Positions 16,203 through 25,103 of a stretch of DNA of 41,544 bases are shown piece after piece. Position 1 is the first letter of the stretch. Each line of letters opens with the position of its first letter. The DNA is taken from assembly GCA_023269585.1 (NCBI GenBank), contig JAHFTC010000026.1, positions 1-41,544 on the forward strand, in the 5' to 3' direction. The notes beneath the pieces are model-generated. The model had not been told where the DNA came from. It saw only the letters and a list, made by a program, of their open reading frames with translations, and did not search any database. Both the position numbers and the translations under genes were made by a program. The DNA comes from Opitutaceae bacterium. GTDB lineage: Bacteria; Verrucomicrobiota; Verrucomicrobiia; Opitutales; Opitutaceae.

Positions 16203-16976
16203 GTGAACAACACCACGCCCCCGCCCCTCCCCCGCCGTCCCGGCGCGCTGACGTCGTTCCTCGACGGATTCGCCGCACCGTGGACCGGCTTGCGATACAT
16301 GAATGCGCACCCGCGGCTCTGGCGCCACGGGATCCTGCCGATCCTCTGCAACCTAGTGCTCAGCGCCGCGCTCTTCGCCGGGCTAATTTACGGCTGGTTC
16401 CGGGCCTACGCGTGGCTCGGCACCCTCTTCCCCGCCAACTGGTGGGGCGCCACGCTCGCCGTCGTCACCGTCGTACTCGTCGCCGCGCTGGAGATCGCGT
16501 TGGCCGTGGCCGCGTGGATCGTCTTCCAGGGCATCTTCTGCGGTATCTTCTACAGCCGCCTCGCCAGCGAGGTGGAGATCCAGCTCGGCATGGACCCGGC
16601 GCAGATGCGGGAGGTGCCGCTGCTCTACCAGGTCACCGACGCCCTGCTCGACCTCGCGGCGCTCACCGCGGTCGTGTTCGGGTGCTTCCTCCTCGGCTGG
16701 GTGCCGCTCATCGGCGCGCCGCTCGCCGTGGTGATCGGGCTCCACTTCAACTGCTTCGTCTATGGCATGGACTACCTCGACTACCCGCAGGCCCTGCGAG
16801 CCCGCGGCCGCGGCGTGCAACGTCGGTTCGCCCGCGAGCACCGTGCCGCCACCCTCGGGCTCGGTTCGAGCGTGATGCTGCTCACGTTCATCCCGCTCCT
16901 CAGCCCCGTGCTGCTGACCACTGCCGCCACCGGCTCCGTGCTGCTGTACCGGAAACTGGAGGATCCGTCTGGGTGA
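16203..16976 (+). CDS. EI24/CysZ-family membrane protein
   Basis: A 257-residue polytopic inner-membrane protein. Hydrophobic segments lie near residues 42-66, 80-118, 145-190 and 215-245. The arrangement (FLDGFAAPWTGLRYMNAHPR at the N-terminus, FCGIFYSRLASEVEIQLG in the middle, FVYGMDYLDYPQALRARG before the last hairpin) matches the EI24 domain shared with CysZ sulfate transporters. Whether it moves sulfate is not established: no cys genes are nearby and the family includes uncharacterised members. The GTG start is set by a strong AAGGAGG. Confidence 0.78.
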   Translation: MNNTTPPPLPRRPGALTSFLDGFAAPWTGLRYMNAHPRLWRHGILPILCNLVLSAALFAGLIYGWFRAYAWLGTLFPANWWGATLAVVTVVLVAALEIALAVAAWIVFQGIFCGIFYSRLASEVEIQLGMDPAQMREVPLLYQVTDALLDLAALTAVVFGCFLLGWVPLIGAPLAVVIGLHFNCFVYGMDYLDYPQALRARGRGVQRRFAREHRAATLGLGSSVMLLTFIPLLSPVLLTTAATGSVLLYRKLEDPSG

Positions 16977-17088
16977 GGACTGCCGCCTGCTCGTAGCGGA
17001 AACGCTTCACTTCCCCGCGAGACGGAAGCCGTGTTGCTGCGCATCGCACCCCACACCCTCTCACGTGCCTCTCCGCGCCGTTTTCCGC

Positions 17089-17133
17089 GAGGACGCAGAT
17101 TTCCGTCCGACCGCGACACGAATTTGCGTCCTC
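17089..17133. repeat. 45-nt hairpin repeat, copy 1
   Basis: Arms GAGGACGCAGATT (17089-17101) and AATTTGCGTCCTC (17121-17133) form a 13-bp stem with one G-U pair, around a loop that is nearly identical in copy 2. The outer pairs read GAGGAC/GTCCTC, changed together to AAAGAC/GTCTTT in copy 2. Confidence 0.75.
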
Positions 17134-17165
17134 CCTGCCGCTCGCCCTCCAAGACCGCGCCCCGA

Positions 17166-17210
17166 AAAGACGCAGATTTCTGTCCGACCGTGACACGATT
17201 CTGCGTCTTT
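17166..17210. repeat. 45-nt hairpin repeat, copy 2
   Basis: Arms AAAGACGCAGA (17166-17176) and TCTGCGTCTTT (17200-17210) pair perfectly. The loop keeps GTCCGACCG and GACACGA from copy 1 with only C/T changes. It has the same length as copy 1, starting 77 bp after it. The recQ frame could technically begin inside it at a TTG (17209), which I reject. Confidence 0.75.
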
Positions 17211-17280
17211 GCCCGACCGGTTGCTCGCGCGCACTTCGCGGCTTGCGGCATCGGAGCCGCGGCCTTCCGCTCCCCGCCCC

Positions 17281-19149
17281 GTGCCCGACACCGCCCAACC
17301 GCCCGCTGCCGATGAACTCGCCCACCTGCTCAAGCAGGTCTTCGGCTACGACCGGTTCCGGCCGCTCCAGCGCGACATCATCGACTCCGCCCTCGCCGAG
17401 CGGGACACGTTGGCCGTCCTGCCCACGGGCGCGGGCAAATCCCTTTGTTTCCAGCTCCCCGCCCTCGCGCGCCCCGGTCCAGGCCTGACCGTCGTCGTCT
17501 CGCCGTTGATCGCGTTGATGAAGGACCAGGTCGACCAGCTCAGCGCCGCCGGCGTCGCCGCGACGTTCATGAATTCAACCCTCGGCGCCGAGGAGGCGAA
17601 GCGGCGTTACCGCGGCCTCTACGCCGGCGAGTACAAGCTCCTCTACGTCTCCCCTGAGCGCCTCATGCTCGACGGTTTCACCGACCGCCTGAAGGAGTGG
17701 CCGGTCAAACTCATCGCCGTCGACGAGGCGCACTGCATCTCCGAATGGGGCCACGACTTCCGCCCCGAGTACCGCCAACTCGCGAAACTGCGCGAACAGC
17801 TCCCGTCCGTCCCCGCGATGGCGCTCACGGCCACCGCCACCCCGCGCGTGCGCGACGACATCGTGCGCCACCTCGCCCTGCGCGATCCGGCGATCTTCGT
17901 CGCCTCCTTCAACCGCCCGAATCTCACCTACCGCGTCGAGCAGAAGGACGAGCCGATCAAACAACTCCTCGCCTTCCTCAAGGAGCGCCCGCGCGACGCC
18001 GGCATCGTCTACTGCGCCAGCCGCAAACAGACCGAGAAGGTCGCCGATTCCCTCGCCGGCCGCGGCATCGCCGCCCGCGCCTACCACGCCGGCCTCGACG
18101 CCGAGGAGCGTAGCCGGAATCAGGAGGCATTTCTCCGCGACGAGGTGCGCGTCATCTGCGCGACCATCGCCTTCGGCATGGGCATCAACAAGCCCAACGT
18201 CCGTTTCGTCGTCCACTACGACCTCCCCAAAAACGTCGAGGGCTACTACCAGGAAACCGGCCGCGCCGGCCGCGACGGGCTCCCCGCCGACTGCCTGCTG
18301 CTCTACTCCGCCGGCGACGCCGCCAAGCAGCGCCACTTCATCGACGAGATCACCAACGCGGAGGAGGCCGCCCGCGCCCGCCGCCAGCTCCGTCAGATGC
18401 TCGACTACGCCGACACCTCCGGCTGCCGCCGCGTCGAGCTCATGCGCTACTTCGGCGAGACCTTCCAGGCCTGCGACTGCGGCGCCTGCGACAACTGTCT
18501 CTCGCCGCTGGAGACGTACGACGCCACCGTCCCCGCGCAGAAACTCCTCTCCTGCGTCTACCGCATCCGCGCCGCCAGCGGCTTCGACATGGGCTTGAAG
18601 CATGTCGTCGAAGTCCTCCGCGGCCACGCCAACGAGAAGACCGAGCGCCTCGGCCACGACAAGCTCACCACCTGGGCCATCGGCGCCGACAAGACCGAGC
18701 ACGAGTGGATGCACCTCGGCCGCGAGCTCCTCCGCCTCGGCTATCTCGATGTTGGCACCGAGATGCCCGTCGTCGGCCTCGCCGACGCCGGCCGCGAGCT
18801 CCTCCGTACCCGAACTTCGGTTACCCTCGCCCAGCCCCGCGCCGTCGTGAAACCGAAACGCGACCGCCAGGCCCGCGCCCGCCGCGGCGACTTCGACTAC
18901 GACGAGATCCTCTTCGAGCGCCTGCGCGAACACCGCCAGAAGCTCGCCACCGAGCTCGAGGTGCCCGCGTACATCGTCTTCGGCGACACCACGCTCCGCG
19001 AGCTGGCGCGCTTCTATCCGACCACGCCCACCGAGATGAGCGGCATCACCGGCGTGGGCGAAAAGAAGCTGGAGCGTTTCGGCGACATCTTCCTCGCCGC
19101 CATCCGCGCCCACCTCCAGGTCCACGGCAAACAGACCTTCGCGGATTAG
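17281..19149 (+). CDS. recQ: ATP-dependent DNA helicase RecQ
   Basis: A 3'-5' DNA helicase in recombination and repair. The 622-residue form has the RecQ-specific start FGYDRFRPLQRDII, Walker A TGAGKS at about residue 50, DEAHCISEWGHDFRPEY at about 148, and helicase motif VI QETGRAGRDG. The RQC zinc-binding cysteines are in CRRVELMRYFGE...CDCGACDNC, and a C-terminal HRDC domain lies at about 530-615 with ITGVGEKKLERFGD. GTG 17281 was chosen because it precedes the conserved helicase start by about 17 residues; a TTG at 17209 would start inside a hairpin repeat. No Shine-Dalgarno is evident. Confidence 0.95.
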   Translation: MPDTAQPPAADELAHLLKQVFGYDRFRPLQRDIIDSALAERDTLAVLPTGAGKSLCFQLPALARPGPGLTVVVSPLIALMKDQVDQLSAAGVAATFMNSTLGAEEAKRRYRGLYAGEYKLLYVSPERLMLDGFTDRLKEWPVKLIAVDEAHCISEWGHDFRPEYRQLAKLREQLPSVPAMALTATATPRVRDDIVRHLALRDPAIFVASFNRPNLTYRVEQKDEPIKQLLAFLKERPRDAGIVYCASRKQTEKVADSLAGRGIAARAYHAGLDAEERSRNQEAFLRDEVRVICATIAFGMGINKPNVRFVVHYDLPKNVEGYYQETGRAGRDGLPADCLLLYSAGDAAKQRHFIDEITNAEEAARARRQLRQMLDYADTSGCRRVELMRYFGETFQACDCGACDNCLSPLETYDATVPAQKLLSCVYRIRAASGFDMGLKHVVEVLRGHANEKTERLGHDKLTTWAIGADKTEHEWMHLGRELLRLGYLDVGTEMPVVGLADAGRELLRTRTSVTLAQPRAVVKPKRDRQARARRGDFDYDEILFERLREHRQKLATELEVPAYIVFGDTTLRELARFYPTTPTEMSGITGVGEKKLERFGDIFLAAIRAHLQVHGKQTFAD

Positions 19150-19159
19150 GCATCCACCA

Positions 19160-19194
19160 ACTGAAACCCTGAAATCTGAAAACCAGGGAATCAG
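19160..19194. repeat. Heptanucleotide array downstream of recQ
   Basis: ACTGAAA, CCCTGAA, ATCTGAA followed by two diverged units (AACCAGG, GAATCAG). The remaining bases of the 248-bp gap between recQ and the GH3 gene (convergent) show no gene. The large plus-strand open frame that begins near 19224 is a GC-rich shadow of the GH3 gene. Confidence 0.5.
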
Positions 19195-19397
19195 GAACGG
19201 AGGCGGTCGGCGAACCGTCCCCTGTGAGCCGCCTCCCGTGGATGAACGACGCAGCATTCAGCTGCCCGCCCCGCGCCTCCACGACTCACGAACCCCGGAA
19301 GGGAATTCATCCCAAAGCCCAACGGGAGCCCCCAGGCCAGGGCTCCGCGTTTCGACTTCGGGATCAACCCGCGCGACGGCGAGTTTCTCGCCCACGC

Positions 19398-21668
19398 TCA
19401 CTCCGCGCGGAGCGTCGCCTTCAACAGTTCGGCGTCGCGCGACGAGGGGCCCACGAGGATCTCGAACTCGCCCGGCTCGACCACGCTGCGGCCCTCCGCA
19501 TCCACGAGTTGGAACGCCGCATACGGCAGCTGCACCTCCACCGTCTTCTTCTCGCCGGGCGCGAGCGCCACGCGGGCGAAGCCCTTCAGCGCCTTGTTCA
19601 CCCAGGTGACCGTCGCCACCACATCGCTCACGTAGACCTGCACGATCTCGGCGCCGGCACGCGCGCCCGTGTTCTCGACGTCGACCGAGACCGTGGCGGT
19701 GCCGCCGCGCGGGAGCAAGGCGGAGGCGAGCCGAAGATTCGAATACCGATAGCTGGTGTAGCTCAGGCCGTGGCCGAAGGGGAAGAGCGGCTCCTGCGTG
19801 AGGTCGGCGTAGCGGTCGCCGTGCTGGCCGCGCACCTGGCTGTAGAACACCGGCTGCTGGCCCACGTGGACCGGGATCGAGATGGTGAGCTTGCCCGACG
19901 GGTTCAACTGGCCGAACACCGCCTCGGCGATCGCGCGACCGCCCTCCATGCCGGGGTTGAAGCCCTCGAGGATCGCCGCGGCGCGCTTGGCCGAGGCCGG
20001 CAGCACGAGGGGTTTGCTGTTCACGAGCACGAGGATCACGGGCTTGCCGGTCTTCTCCAGCGCGTCGAGCAACGCGACCTGTCCGCCCTGCAGCTCGAGG
20101 GTGGCGGTGCTCAACCCTTCGCCGATGAACTTCAGGTGGTCGCCCACGACCGCGACGACGACGTCCGCCGCCTGCGCCGCGGCGACCGCCGCGGGGAGGC
20201 CGGAAAGATCATCGTCGATAATCGAACAGCCGCGCTCATACCGCACCGCGCAACCCTGCGGCGCCAAAGCGCGGATACCGTCGAGCACGGTGGTGACCTT
20301 CTCGCGCGGCTGGGTGCCGGCCGAGGCCGGATGCTGCGAGGCGCCGAGCGTCCAGTCGCCGAGCTGCTGCACCGCATCGTCGGCGTTGGGGCCGACCACG
20401 GCGATGGACTTCACCTTCGCCGGATCGAGCGGGAGCAGCCCGTTGTTCTGGAGGAGCACGAGGCTCTGGCGCGAGGTCTCGAGGTTGATCGCGCGGTGTT
20501 CGGGCCGGGCGATCGTCGCCGCGGCGCGGGCGAGGTCCGCGCGGCGCGGATTCTCGAAGAGGCCCATGCGGAACTTCAGCGCGAGGAAGCGCGCGCACGG
20601 CGCGTCGAGCTCGGACTCCTTGAGCAGGCCGCTGCGCACTGCCTCGAGGGCGCCCTCGTAGAACTGCGGTGTCGTCATCGAGATGTCGTTACCGGCGCGG
20701 ATCGCGACCGCCACGGCCTCGGCGTACGTGGCGCAGACTTTCTGCTCGTGAACGAGCCGGCCCACGTTGTCCCAGTCGGTCACGAGCACGCCGCGGAAAC
20801 CCCACTCGTCCTTGAGCACCTCGGTGTGCAGCCAGCGGCTGGCGGTCGAAGGCACGCCGTCCATCGACTGGTAGCCGGTCATGAAGGTCATCGCACCGGC
20901 CCGGGCGGCTTGCTCGAAGGGCGGGAGGAAATAGCTGCGGAGCTTGCGGCGCGAGATGTCGGCCTCGGTGGCGTCGCGCCCACCCTGCGTCTCGGAATAG
21001 CCGGCATAGTGCTTCGCGGTGGCGAGCACGGCGGTCGGGTCGTCGAGCCCCCGCCCCTGATAGCCGCGGATGAAGGCGGCGCCGAACTCACCGATCAGAT
21101 ACGGATCCTCGCCGAACGTCTCGCCCGTGCGGCCCCAGCGCAGGTCGCGGGTCAGGCAGAGCACCGGCGAAAACGTCCAGTGGATGCCGGTCGGCGCCAT
21201 CTCCTCGGCGGTCACGCGCGCAACCTGTTCGAGCAGCTCCAGGTTCCAGCTCGTCGCGAGCGCGAGCTGGGTCGGGAAGATGGTCGCGCCTTTCCAAAAC
21301 GAGTGGCCGTGGATGCCGTCCTCGCCCACGAGCAGCGGGATGCCGAGGCGGTTTTTCGCGGCGAGATCCTGGGCCCGGTTGATCTTCTCCCCGAGGATGT
21401 GGAGGACCGAGCCGGGCTGGCGCGTGTTGATGAACGACAGATCCTCGTCGCGGGCGTCGATCATCATGAGCTGCCCGACCTTTTCCTCGAGCGTCATGCG
21501 ACCGAGCAGATCGGCGACGCGCTCTTCGACGGAGAGGGAGGGATTGAGGTAGGCGGGCTTGGACATGGGGGCTGAGGCGGTGTCGCAGAACGCGGTGGAG
21601 GTAAGGCTGAGCGCGGCCACACAGAAGCCGAGGGTGGCCAGAAGGCGGGAGGGTCGGAGGGGTGGCAT
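19398..21668 (-). CDS. bglX: Secreted GH3 beta-glucosidase
   Basis: Hydrolyses terminal beta-linked glucose or related sugars from oligosaccharides, probably in the periplasm. The 756-residue protein starts with a signal peptide (LLATLGFCVAALSLTSTAFC). It then has the GH3 barrel with MTLEEKVGQLMM and GEDGIHG, and the nucleophile Asp at about residue 298 in VLVTDWDN. The second alpha/beta domain carries KSIAVVGPNADD and GEGLSTATLEL, with a candidate acid/base Glu. A fibronectin-III-like C-terminus closes it (FPFGHGLSYTSY, TGARAGAEIVQVYV). Start 21668 gives the signal peptide; an ATG at 21719 would add 17 charged residues. The symbol reflects family similarity; substrate is inferred. Transcribed toward recQ. 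Confidence 0.92.
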   Translation of the reverse strand: MPPLRPSRLLATLGFCVAALSLTSTAFCDTASAPMSKPAYLNPSLSVEERVADLLGRMTLEEKVGQLMMIDARDEDLSFINTRQPGSVLHILGEKINRAQDLAAKNRLGIPLLVGEDGIHGHSFWKGATIFPTQLALATSWNLELLEQVARVTAEEMAPTGIHWTFSPVLCLTRDLRWGRTGETFGEDPYLIGEFGAAFIRGYQGRGLDDPTAVLATAKHYAGYSETQGGRDATEADISRRKLRSYFLPPFEQAARAGAMTFMTGYQSMDGVPSTASRWLHTEVLKDEWGFRGVLVTDWDNVGRLVHEQKVCATYAEAVAVAIRAGNDISMTTPQFYEGALEAVRSGLLKESELDAPCARFLALKFRMGLFENPRRADLARAAATIARPEHRAINLETSRQSLVLLQNNGLLPLDPAKVKSIAVVGPNADDAVQQLGDWTLGASQHPASAGTQPREKVTTVLDGIRALAPQGCAVRYERGCSIIDDDLSGLPAAVAAAQAADVVVAVVGDHLKFIGEGLSTATLELQGGQVALLDALEKTGKPVILVLVNSKPLVLPASAKRAAAILEGFNPGMEGGRAIAEAVFGQLNPSGKLTISIPVHVGQQPVFYSQVRGQHGDRYADLTQEPLFPFGHGLSYTSYRYSNLRLASALLPRGGTATVSVDVENTGARAGAEIVQVYVSDVVATVTWVNKALKGFARVALAPGEKKTVEVQLPYAAFQLVDAEGRSVVEPGEFEILVGPSSRDAELLKATLRAE

Positions 21669-21755
21669 AAGGAGGTCCGGAGTTAACGCGGTCGCGCGGC
21701 GTGGCCAAGCGCGAAGCATCCGGCCATTGGCCCACGATGCGCGGTTGATTCATTC

Positions 21756-21789
21756 GGGGGCTCGGCGAGCCCCCGGCCGGTCCGGCCGG
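21756..21789. terminator. Two adjacent GC-rich hairpins between the GH3 and coiled-coil genes
   Basis: GGGGGCTC-GGC-GAGCCCCC (21756-21774) is followed by CCGGCCGG-T-CCGGCCGG (21773-21789). They lie just downstream of the coiled-coil gene on the minus strand. There is no T tract, so they may be a factor-dependent terminator or another palindromic repeat. Confidence 0.45.
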
Positions 21790-21800
21790 CAGAGCCCGGC

Positions 21801-23192
21801 TCACTGCAGCTTCGCCGGCAACTTGCTCAACACCTCCCGGGCCGCCTGCAACGGCGCGCGGGTGGGCAGGCCGGCGGGGTCCTCACCGGTCTTCACCGCC
21901 GAGACCGTCCGCAGCTGATTCAGCACGAAGCAGTAGTCGTTGTTCACCATCACGCCGAGGATTTCGCCGGTCTTGCTGAAGACGAGGTCGCCGGTGTGCG
22001 GGGCGAAGTCGCCGAAGAGGCGCTTGAAAAAGCGGTTGTCCATCTGGACGTAGCGCGGCGCGCTCGGGTCGAGCTTGAACGGGATCTCGCCGTAGTAGCG
22101 GCCGCCGCGGTCGACGAGCACGGCCTCGGGAAACTTGAACGGGTCGGCGGCCAGCGGGTAGATCTTCACCCCGAGCGCGGCCGCGCGCGCGGCGTCCACC
22201 GGGATGAGGACGATGCGCGGGTCGAGCGCGTGGAAGGCGAACTCGCCCACCGCGATGTCGGCGCCCAACCGCCGCAGCCGCGCGCGCACGATCTCGTACT
22301 CGGCCGGGCTGCCGAGATCCAGCGGCGTATCAACAGAATGGAGGAGCGCGAACACCCGGCTGCCGTCGGAGACGAGCACCGTGCGCGCGGAGCGCTCGAC
22401 GGTGAGCGGCCCGAGCAGCACCGTGCGGCGCGAGACGCTCTCGACCGCGAACTGGTTGGCGACGAAGTCGCCGAAGAGGGTGTTGGGGTTGAGCGGGCGG
22501 TTCTCGCGGATCTCGCGGGTGAGCTCGCCGGACTGCTCCGCGAGCTTGCCCACGCCCTCGGCGAGCACGCCGGCCTGGGCCTGGATCTTCGCCTTCTCCT
22601 CACGCTCCGCGACGACGGTCTCGCGCATCTGCTCGATGTTCTCGCGCAGCAGGCCCTTCTCCTGTTCGGCGACCTTCACGGCCACGCTGAGGTTCTCGAT
22701 CTCACCGCGCGCGGCGGAATGTTTCTGCTCGAGCGTCGCCAACGCCGCGCGCTGCTCCCGCGCCTGCTGTTCGCGCAGCTCGAGGTCGCGCTGCAGCTGC
22801 GCGAGGCGGATCTTGCTCGCCTCGACCTCCGCGGCGCGCGCCGCCGCCTCGGCCGCCAGCGCGGCCGCGCGGGCTTGGGTGGCGGAAAGATTCTCCTGCA
22901 GCTTGCCCTTCTCGCCCTCGAGCCCGGCGACCTGCTGTTCGCGCTGCTGGAGATTCTCGGCGGTGTTGGAAAGTTGGTTGCGCAGTTCCTCCCGCGCGGC
23001 CTGCTCGTCGGCCAGCGAGAGACGCATGACCTCGACCAGTTCGTTGGCCGGGCCCGCGCTCTCGCCCGCCTGCGCCGAGGCGGTGGCGCTCGGCGGCGGG
23101 GCCTTCGGCGGCTCGATCTGCTCCCAGCGCGTGAGCGCGAGGAGGTTGAGCAGCAGGAAGTCGCAGATGATGAGCAGTAGCGTCTTGTTCAT
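21801..23192 (-). CDS. Membrane-anchored coiled-coil protein with trypsin-like C-terminal region
   Basis: I do not know a named family. The 463-residue protein begins with one hydrophobic anchor (TLLLIICDFLLLNLLAL). A proline/alanine-rich linker follows, then a long coiled coil at about residues 60-220 rich in Glu, Gln, Arg and Ala (QQREQQVAGLEGEKGKL). A globular C-terminus of about 230 residues ends the chain. There, GDLVFSKTGEILGVMVNNDY recalls the last strands of trypsin-like proteases (normally GxSG...GxVVG), but no Ser/His/Asp triad is apparent, so it is probably non-catalytic. The N-terminal stretch resembles other Verrucomicrobia proteins only in general design. It lies 150 bp after the polytopic membrane gene on the same strand, suggesting a shared envelope role. 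Confidence 0.6.
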   Translation of the reverse strand: MNKTLLLIICDFLLLNLLALTRWEQIEPPKAPPPSATASAQAGESAGPANELVEVMRLSLADEQAAREELRNQLSNTAENLQQREQQVAGLEGEKGKLQENLSATQARAAALAAEAAARAAEVEASKIRLAQLQRDLELREQQAREQRAALATLEQKHSAARGEIENLSVAVKVAEQEKGLLRENIEQMRETVVAEREEKAKIQAQAGVLAEGVGKLAEQSGELTREIRENRPLNPNTLFGDFVANQFAVESVSRRTVLLGPLTVERSARTVLVSDGSRVFALLHSVDTPLDLGSPAEYEIVRARLRRLGADIAVGEFAFHALDPRIVLIPVDAARAAALGVKIYPLAADPFKFPEAVLVDRGGRYYGEIPFKLDPSAPRYVQMDNRFFKRLFGDFAPHTGDLVFSKTGEILGVMVNNDYCFVLNQLRTVSAVKTGEDPAGLPTRAPLQAAREVLSKLPAKLQ

Positions 23193-23276
23193 GCGGCGGC
23201 GCCCTTCGGGCTCGGGTGGTGGTTACGGTTTCCGGTCACGGATGTTCAGGGGCTCGCTCGGGTGTTCGGTCGCGGG

Positions 23277-23325
23277 TCGCTTGTCACCTGTTGCTTGCTA
23301 CGTGGAACTTGGTACTTGGCACGCG
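23277..23325. repeat. Heptanucleotide array between two envelope genes
   Basis: Seven 7-mers in register: TCGCTTG, TCACCTG, TTGCTTG, CTACGTG, GAACTTG, GTACTTG, GCACGCG. The consensus is roughly NNNCNTG. It occupies most of the gap between the coiled-coil gene and the polytopic membrane gene. Confidence 0.65.
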
Positions 23326-23341
23326 TTGTTCGTCTCGTCCT

Positions 23342-25015
23342 TCACGCCGCCGGCCGGGCGGGCACGGCGTTCTGACCCTCAAGGATGAGCTTCTTCTTGT
23401 ACGGACGCACGTGGCGGATCTTCACCATCGCGACACAGGTGATGCCGAAGAGGTTCGCCGAGTAGGCGGCGAGCAGGTTCGGGTCGATCACGCCCAGCAC
23501 TTGGAGCACCAGCGCCGTGGCCGTGCCGGCGATGCCCACGTACAGGCCGGCGTCGAAGAGGTTCTCCTCGTTCTCCATCAGGCGCAGCTTGAGCAGGCTC
23601 GGGATCGGCTGCCGCTCGATCTCGCGCATCTTCAGCAGGCAGATCCAATAGACGAGGACCTGCACCGCGCCGAAGAACACGATCGTGACGATGGTGGAGA
23701 GATTCACGTTGGCCGCGCTCGACGGCGACGCCTGCATCTGGCCGATCAGGCTGAGGGCGGGGATGCTGACCTTCACGGTGAGGTCCGCCGGCGGCGCGCC
23801 GCGCAGGAGGAACGGTTCGCTCAGGACGAACAGCACGCCGGAGAACACGAGCGCCATCACGCCGCTCTTCGCGTGCATCAGCGTGCGATTGGCCGCCGAG
23901 AGCACCGGACCGACGACCGCGCGGTCGAGCGCGCGGAAGACGAACCAGACTCCGGTGAAGAAACAGAGGTATTTCACGATGGTCATGACGGTTGGGTAAC
24001 GAAGGCTCAACGAGGCGAAAAAGTCCCAGGCCAGCGGCGAGTCCGGGTTCACCGGCACCTGCTGCAGCACCAGCTGCCGCACCGCGCCCTCGCCCTCCCG
24101 CAACGCCGTCTCCAGACCGGCGACACCGCCCGTGCCGAACCGCAGCGCGTAGCGCGTCACGCCGTCGGGCACGCGGCCCTGCAGCGAGGCCGCGTAGAGC
24201 ACGGGCAGCGTTTCGGGGGCGGCGCGCAGCAACTGGGCGAACTCGCCCACGGTCTTCGCGTCCGGGCAGGTGCGCAGCCACTCGCCGAGCTGCACCCAGT
24301 TGAGGCGCCGCGAGAGCGAGAGCAGGTCGTAGTAGAAATCCTCGATCGCATCCAGGGTGCCGGCCGCCGCCGCGGCCTCGGCCCGGCCCCGGAGGTCCCG
24401 CGCCAGCGATTCCGACATCCAGCTGCCCTGGTGGAGCAGGGCCGTCATCAGGATTGTCGCATCGAGCGGCTGGCCGCCGGCGCGCTGGGCGGGGATGAAA
24501 CGCTTCGTGCGGTCGATCGCCGCGGTCGCCAGCAACGCCTTCACCGCGCCCGAACGGGAATTGGCGAGATAACGCCGCACCGCCTCGCGCTGTTTGGCCG
24601 GCAGAAACTCCTGGATCGCCGGCCGCGAGACGGTCTTGGGCGCACCGACCTGCGGTTGGCCGGCGAAGACTTGTTCAAGGTACGGATCGAGTCCGCCCCA
24701 CGGCACGAGGTCCACCTGCCGTTGCGCGTCCGCCGCGAGCGACGTCTCGAAGGCCGCCGCACCGGGCAGCGCGAGTTTCGTCGCCGCCGCCCCGACCAGC
24801 TGGGCCGGGCCGAGCTTGTCGGCCGCACGCAGCGAATCGGCAAATTCCACCAACGTCGTCGAGCCCGCGCCGGCCTCGCGCAGCAACAGCGGGCTGAGCG
24901 ACTTCACCTGCACGGGCAGCAACCAACCCACCGCCACCAGCGTCGCCCCCGCGACGATCAGCCAGAGCGGCTCTCCGCGGTTGCCCGCGAGCCAGTCGGC
25001 GACCGAGTTCTTCAT
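23342..25015 (-). CDS. Uncharacterised polytopic membrane protein
   Basis: A 557-residue protein I cannot assign to a family. It has one N-terminal membrane helix (PLWLIVAGATLVAVGWLLPV), then about 290 mainly helical soluble residues, probably periplasmic. The C-terminal half has about five membrane segments (YLCFFTGVWFVFRAL, SGVMALVFSGVLFVL, IVTIVFFGAVQVLVYWICLL, VGIAGTATALVLQVLG, and ANLFGITCVAMV). The end is basic (HVRPYKKKL), consistent with a cytoplasmic tail. ATG 25015 was chosen over 25033 because the conserved-looking helix starts soon after it. It is upstream of the anchored coiled-coil gene on the same strand, and the two may form an envelope complex. Divergent from def, with 88 bp between starts. 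Confidence 0.6.
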   Translation of the reverse strand: MKNSVADWLAGNRGEPLWLIVAGATLVAVGWLLPVQVKSLSPLLLREAGAGSTTLVEFADSLRAADKLGPAQLVGAAATKLALPGAAAFETSLAADAQRQVDLVPWGGLDPYLEQVFAGQPQVGAPKTVSRPAIQEFLPAKQREAVRRYLANSRSGAVKALLATAAIDRTKRFIPAQRAGGQPLDATILMTALLHQGSWMSESLARDLRGRAEAAAAAGTLDAIEDFYYDLLSLSRRLNWVQLGEWLRTCPDAKTVGEFAQLLRAAPETLPVLYAASLQGRVPDGVTRYALRFGTGGVAGLETALREGEGAVRQLVLQQVPVNPDSPLAWDFFASLSLRYPTVMTIVKYLCFFTGVWFVFRALDRAVVGPVLSAANRTLMHAKSGVMALVFSGVLFVLSEPFLLRGAPPADLTVKVSIPALSLIGQMQASPSSAANVNLSTIVTIVFFGAVQVLVYWICLLKMREIERQPIPSLLKLRLMENEENLFDAGLYVGIAGTATALVLQVLGVIDPNLLAAYSANLFGITCVAMVKIRHVRPYKKKLILEGQNAVPARPAA

Positions 25016-25103
25016 GGAACGGTAACTTGGCACGGGAGGAAGGCGCGGGACAGTTTTAATTTGCGGCGACCATCACCGGCGACAGCGTCGCCCTCTCGGA
25101 CCC

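Larger units (their letters stand above)
16977..17280. other. Gap between the EI24 gene and recQ holding two structured repeats
   Basis: About 300 bases with no supportable gene. The main content is the pair of 45-nt hairpin repeats listed separately; the second one ends 70 nt before the chosen recQ start. Confidence 0.6.

Noticed and set aside
14032-16278. A 748-codon minus-strand frame covering the kinase start and proC
   Set aside because: Overlaps proC in antisense and the kinase in another frame; no recognisable domain.
17209-17280. TTG start that would lengthen RecQ by 24 residues
   Set aside because: It lies inside the second hairpin repeat and the added residues are unconserved; GTG 17281 is closer to the family start.
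19224-21575. A 783-codon plus-strand frame over the GH3 gene
   Set aside because: Antisense shadow of the beta-glucosidase; composition biased and no domain.
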